Origin: Methylocystis iwaonis | GTDB taxonomy: Bacteria > Pseudomonadota > Alphaproteobacteria > Rhizobiales > Beijerinckiaceae | Reading direction: 5' to 3' | Length of the DNA stretch: 15,866 bases | Assembly (NCBI RefSeq): GCF_027925385.1 | Contig: NZ_AP027147.1 | Location: forward strand, 1 to 15,866 | Shown: in pieces, positions 13,206 to 15,866 of the stretch | Layout: every line of letters begins with the position of its first letter | Numbering within the stretch: position 1 is the stretch's first letter | Made by a program: the position numbers and the translations under genes | The notes under the pieces: generated by a model | What the model was told of the DNA's origin: nothing | What the model saw: the letters and a program-made list of their open reading frames with translations, nothing else | The model's database searches: none

Positions 13206-13412
13206 ATGAGCGATGAAGTTCCCGACCTTAACAAGGAACTGCTCAAACGCTTCGACATGCTCGAACTTCTGGCCTCAAGAGCCCTTCGGCTAATTAAGGA
13301 GAAGGGGCTTTCCGAAGAATGGCCGCATACCGATGAGCTCACCAAGCTGCTGGACGAAATTCGGGAGCTAGAGGCGGCAGATTTTGACCGGATGTGGCGG
13401 CAGCTTTCCTAG
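13206..13412 (+). CDS. Small hypothetical helical protein (68 aa)
   Basis: ATG 13206 has AGGA seven to eight bases upstream; a TTG at 13179 would add nine residues. The product is acidic and helical (LNKELLKRFDMLELLASRAL, then ELTKLLDEIRELEAADFD), like a small coiled-coil dimer. No function recognised. It lies downstream of the partition genes, possibly in the same transcript. Confidence 0.55.
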   Translation: MSDEVPDLNKELLKRFDMLELLASRALRLIKEKGLSEEWPHTDELTKLLDEIRELEAADFDRMWRQLS

Positions 13413-13474
13413 AGCCAGTGAAAATCACCTTGTTTAAATATCCCGGGAGCGCGAGGGCAGAGCCCTCGCAAACG

Positions 13475-13501
13475 AAAAAGAGTGCGCGCAAGGCGCGCTC
13501 A
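13475..13501 (-). terminator. Possible terminator for the MobC/TraC-like gene
   Basis: On the minus strand GAGCGCGC, loop, GCGCGCACTC, then TTTTTCG. The stem needs a 2-nt bulge, but the T-run is good. It lies about 175 bases past the stop of the minus-strand gene at 13678. Confidence 0.45.
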
Positions 13502-13532
13502 AAAAATCTCGACCCGGCGCTTTGTTCCTAGC

Positions 13533-13590
13533 GGACTTATCCACCCCGCCGCGCTTCGCTGTGAGGGCGGCGCGGGGCGTGGATAAGTCC
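13533..13590. repeat. Long inverted repeat with two DnaA-box-like sequences
   Basis: GGACTTATCCAC (13533-13544) and its exact inverse GTGGATAAGTCC (13579-13590) flank a GC-rich centre that can also pair (CCCGCC with GGGCGG). Each arm contains TTATCCAC followed by C or G, eight of nine bases of the DnaA box TTATCCACA. Confidence 0.6.
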
Positions 13591-13677
13591 TATCCCCGCG
13601 CCGGTTCTCACATCGCTGCAACGTTGAGAGCCGCGCGCGTCTGTCGAGAATTTTGCCGCTTCCCCGTGCCGCCCGTG

Positions 13678-14073
13678 TCAGATGCGGGAGAGGAAGGGAT
13701 AGGGGTTCGCTGCCGTTGTCGTGGGCGCCGTGGCGTTTTCATTGGACGAGGGCGGCGGAGGAGGGGAGGCCGGTGCGGCATCTGCAGCAGGAGCAGCTGG
13801 CGCGGGTTGGGCCAGCTCTTTGAGCAAATCCTCGATCACCTCTTTGTCTTTGGGGCGACCGACATAGGTCCCCAAGATGCTGCGCACGGCCCGCGCGAAA
13901 GATTCGTCTTTCTCCATGTAGGCGAGGATCGCTCCGCCGACGATGATCTTGCGGCGCGCATCGCGTTTGCGGTTCTCGTCCTTTGCCTGCTGCGCGAGCT
14001 TGCTCAACCGCGCGTCGAGTTTTTCCCGCTCGGCTTTGAGTTTCGCAATTTGCGTGTCGTAATCTTTCGCCAT
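13678..14073 (-). CDS. MobC/TraC-like relaxosome accessory protein (131 aa)
   Basis: The N-terminal half is a charged coiled coil (YDTQIAKLKAEREKLDARL), followed by a basic RKRDARRKIIVGGAILAYM segment typical of small mobilization proteins of Ti-like and MOBQ plasmids, and then a short helical domain. The last 45 residues are a low-complexity Ala/Pro/Ser/Thr tail. Such proteins bind near oriT and help the relaxase open the nick site. The start at 14073 has GGAAGGA about five bases upstream. It is divergent from the relaxase across oriT, which is the classic arrangement. Confidence 0.75.
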   Translation of the reverse strand: MAKDYDTQIAKLKAEREKLDARLSKLAQQAKDENRKRDARRKIIVGGAILAYMEKDESFARAVRSILGTYVGRPKDKEVIEDLLKELAQPAPAAPAADAAPASPPPPPSSNENATAPTTTAANPYPFLSRI

Positions 14074-14105
14074 GTGATCCTTCCGCGTTTGAGCGATGCT
14101 AATTC

Positions 14106-14150
14106 AGCTTGATGACTCTTGAAAAGCTCTGATTCTAGTTTTAGCTTGAT
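14106..14150. repeat. AGCTTGAT direct repeats beside oriT
   Basis: AGCTTGAT at 14106-14113 and 14143-14150, 37 bp apart, in an AT-richer stretch between the MobC/TraC-like gene and oriT. Possible accessory-protein binding sites or part of divergent promoters. Confidence 0.3.
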
Positions 14151-14176
14151 TGCCGAAGGTGTCTCCCGACTTCAGG

Positions 14177-14208
14177 AGGGCGCACTTATACAGTCGCTTT
14201 GCGACTGT
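14177..14208 (-). other. oriT: Origin of transfer (oriT) with MOBQ-type nick site
   Basis: On the minus strand an inverted repeat ACAGTCGC-AAA-GCGACTGT (14208-14190) is followed at once by TAAGTGCGCCCT (14188-14177). This is the layout and core of RSF1010/R1162-type oriT, where the relaxase cuts between TAAGTGCG and CCCT. By analogy the nick is on the minus strand between 14181 and 14180. The adjacent relaxase is of the matching family. Confidence 0.9.
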
Positions 14209-14320
14209 GTGCGTTCTGTTCCGCAAGCTCTCCCGCCATCCGGCGAGGAGCTTGCGGCCAGCTGAAAGAGGCCTCGCCATCCGGCGCGGCGAAGCAGCGA
14301 AACGACGAGGCGAAGCGCGC

Positions 14321-15790
14321 ATGAATTGCGGCTATCACTTCTCGGCAAAGCCAGTGAGCTTCGGCAAAGGGCAGAGCGCCGTTGCCAAAGCGGCCTATAA
14401 CGCGCGTGCGCAGCTCGACAACGAGCGCGACGGTTGCAAAACGAAGGATTACGGTGACCATAGCCCGGTGCTGTTCGAGGGCATCTTCGCGCCGGAGAAT
14501 GCGCCGGACTGGGCGCGCGACCGGAACCAGCTTTGGAACCGAGCCGAGGCGACAGAGCGGCAAAAGAACGGGCAGCCCGCGCGCAATATCGACTGCGCCT
14601 TTCCGCACCAGCTCGACCAGCAACAGCGCGAATGGATGCTCAAGGATTTTTGTCGCGAGCAGTTCGCGCGCAAGGGCATGGTTGTCGATGCGGTCATTCA
14701 CGCCCCCGACGAAAAGGGCGACCAGCGGAACTTTCACGCGCATATTTTGCTGACCATGCGCAAGATCGACGGCGACGGATTCGCCAAAACCAAATGCCGT
14801 GACTGGAACAAGCCGGAGTATCTGGCGCTGTGGAAAGAGCAATGGGCGGAGAAGGGGGCGAAGGCGCTCGAACGGGCCGGTTATCCGGTTGAGGCCGAAC
14901 GCTGGCGGCAGGGCCATAAGACGCTTGCCGAGCAGCGCCAGGCCGCCTTGGCGCGTGGCGATAAAGAGTTCGCGGAGCATCTGCACGACCGGGAGCCGAC
15001 GCGGCACATGGGGCCGAAGGCGACCGGGATGCAGCGGCGCGGCAAGGAGGCCGACCGCTGGCAGGAGTTGCAGACGCTTGTGGAGCGCAACGGAATCCGG
15101 CTCGAGATGCGCGCGCTCGAGCAGCAGATGGAGGCGCTCGAAAAGGAGCGCGCGCAGGCGCTGCGCCAGATCGAGAAGGCGGCGAAAGCGGACGACCGCG
15201 CTTTGCGGCGCCCGGATAGCGTCGAGCGGAAATTCGGCGACGGCGCACGGCAGGAGGCCGCCGCTTTCCGTCAGGAAACGCGCGAGGCGCGCGACCGGGC
15301 TATTCAGGACGCATGGCGCAATCGCGTTGAGAAGCAGACCGCCGAGAAGGTCAATGTGGGAGCGCGCATTATGGGAACGGGCAAGGAAGGTTTGCGCGTC
15401 GCGGACAAGGCGACCGGCGCGGTTTTCAGCCTTGCGGACTACATGAGCAACATCGTTTCGGGGCATGAGAAGCCGGTCTCGATGAAAGATCGCGGCGGCG
15501 AGCTGGCGGGCTTCATCCACGACGACCCAAAATTGATGAAGGAGCAGCACGCGGCGCGCGGCGCGCAGGTGCGGGCGGAGAAGGAGGCCGATCTCGCGCT
15601 TGAGCGCATCGAAGACGACATGAAGCAGGGGCGCTCGTTGTCGGCGTCCGACATCCACAACCTCACATCGGCGCATCAGGAGACGCTGCGGAAATTCGGC
15701 GACGACGGCATGCGGCAGCTCATCGAGGACATGCACAAGCGCAACGAGCGATACTGGTCGAACGAGGGCCGAGAGCGCGAGCGGGACTGA
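14321..15790 (+). CDS. mobA: MobA/MobL-family (MOBQ) relaxase (489 aa)
   Basis: This enzyme nicks oriT and carries the strand to the recipient. The N-terminal relaxase domain starts YHFSAKPVSFGKGQSAVAKA and has the catalytic tyrosine at Tyr26 (AAYNAR). The metal-binding histidines are His127, His139 and His141 (VIHAPDEKG, NFHAHILLTM). After about residue 230 the protein becomes long coiled coil (ALEQQMEALEKERAQALRQI) with no helicase or primase domain. ATG 14321 is chosen because the family homology starts there and GAGG lies ten bases upstream; the frame is open back to 14150, but that would read through oriT. It is divergent from the MobC/TraC-like gene. Confidence 0.95.
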   Translation: MNCGYHFSAKPVSFGKGQSAVAKAAYNARAQLDNERDGCKTKDYGDHSPVLFEGIFAPENAPDWARDRNQLWNRAEATERQKNGQPARNIDCAFPHQLDQQQREWMLKDFCREQFARKGMVVDAVIHAPDEKGDQRNFHAHILLTMRKIDGDGFAKTKCRDWNKPEYLALWKEQWAEKGAKALERAGYPVEAERWRQGHKTLAEQRQAALARGDKEFAEHLHDREPTRHMGPKATGMQRRGKEADRWQELQTLVERNGIRLEMRALEQQMEALEKERAQALRQIEKAAKADDRALRRPDSVERKFGDGARQEAAAFRQETREARDRAIQDAWRNRVEKQTAEKVNVGARIMGTGKEGLRVADKATGAVFSLADYMSNIVSGHEKPVSMKDRGGELAGFIHDDPKLMKEQHAARGAQVRAEKEADLALERIEDDMKQGRSLSASDIHNLTSAHQETLRKFGDDGMRQLIEDMHKRNERYWSNEGRERERD

Positions 15791-15866
15791 TTGAAGGTTT
15801 CCGCAGGGGGCGCGGCGGGAGCCGGAGCGAAGAAGACGCCGGGAACCGCAAGGCAGAATTCCGGGG
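15791..15866. other. Right end of window, coding status uncertain
   Basis: The last 76 bases after the relaxase stop contain an open frame (beginning at about 15790) that joins in frame with the open frame at position 2 if the ends are connected. No start codon stands out: ATT at 15790 or, in another frame, TTG at 15791 directly after the stop. Confidence 0.35.

Larger units (their letters stand above)
13413..13677. other. 265-bp non-coding region, candidate origin of replication
   Basis: It begins with an AT-rich patch (TTGTTTAAATATC, about 13430), then a perfect hairpin GCGAGGGC-AGA-GCCCTCGC (about 13451-13469), a possible minus-strand terminator (about 13475-13501) and a long inverted repeat carrying two DnaA-box-like sequences (13533-13590). 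This combination fits an origin, but no iterons are found here. Confidence 0.4.

Noticed and set aside
13522..14112. 196-codon plus-strand frame opposite the MobC/TraC-like gene
   Set aside because: Antisense shadow; the minus-strand gene has a good ribosome binding site and a recognisable coiled-coil/basic pattern.
14186..15736. A 516-codon open frame on the minus strand opposite the relaxase
   Set aside because: It is the antisense shadow of a GC-rich gene with clear relaxase motifs; the translated sequence has no domain-like pattern.

Overview
The window looks like most or all of a small mobilizable plasmid (about 15.9 kb) from an alphaproteobacterium, probably of the Hyphomicrobiales/Rhizobiales. 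The reasons are a GC-rich backbone with strong third-position GC, a MOBQ-type relaxase with an RSF1010/Ti-like nick region, a TraG/VirD4 coupling protein, a MobC/TraC-like accessory protein, a BrnT-family toxin, and a ParA plus ribbon-helix-helix partition pair. There are no rRNA, tRNA or housekeeping genes. A reading frame stays open across the joined window ends, so the window may be a linearised circle; that is an inference.

Layout. 1-680: small genes in two alternating frames, converging on the TraG/VirD4 gene (680-3142, minus). 3357-3827: two small plus-strand genes. 3828-6007: a cassette of five small minus-strand genes of mostly unknown function (4033-5963), visibly poorer in GC than the backbone and bounded by imperfect direct repeats. 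A Hin-like 26-bp palindrome lies at its left edge and a serine recombinase gene (6065) just beyond its right edge. 6065-8097: the recombinase and an Mrr-type endonuclease gene joined by an ATGA overlap. 8157-9601 (minus): a four-helix membrane protein and a ComEC-like metallo-beta-lactamase-fold hydrolase, also overlapping. 9602-10152: a structured leader and a probable antisense RNA before a winged-helix replication-type protein (10153-10944). 10945-11281: two large branched inverted-repeat structures. 11282-13052: a BrnT toxin/antitoxin pair, ParA and an RHH protein, threaded with repeats of TAATGGTAT. 13053-14320: small ORFs, a hairpin carrying two inverted DnaA-box-like sequences, a MobC/TraC-like gene and oriT. 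14321-15790: the relaxase.

How the parts fit. Rep with its leader, ParA/RHH with the repeats, and BrnT/antitoxin would serve replication, segregation and stable maintenance. Relaxase, MobC/TraC-like protein, oriT and TraG would form a relaxosome with its own coupling protein but no pilus/channel genes, so transfer would need a helper type IV secretion system. The accessory middle (about 4.0-9.6 kb) looks like a recombinase-associated cargo island whose gene types (endonuclease, small multi-helix membrane protein, MBL hydrolase, possible effector-associated adaptor, trefoil-like protein) recall anti-phage or conflict systems. No exact known system is recognised there, and it is the best place in the window to look for something undescribed.
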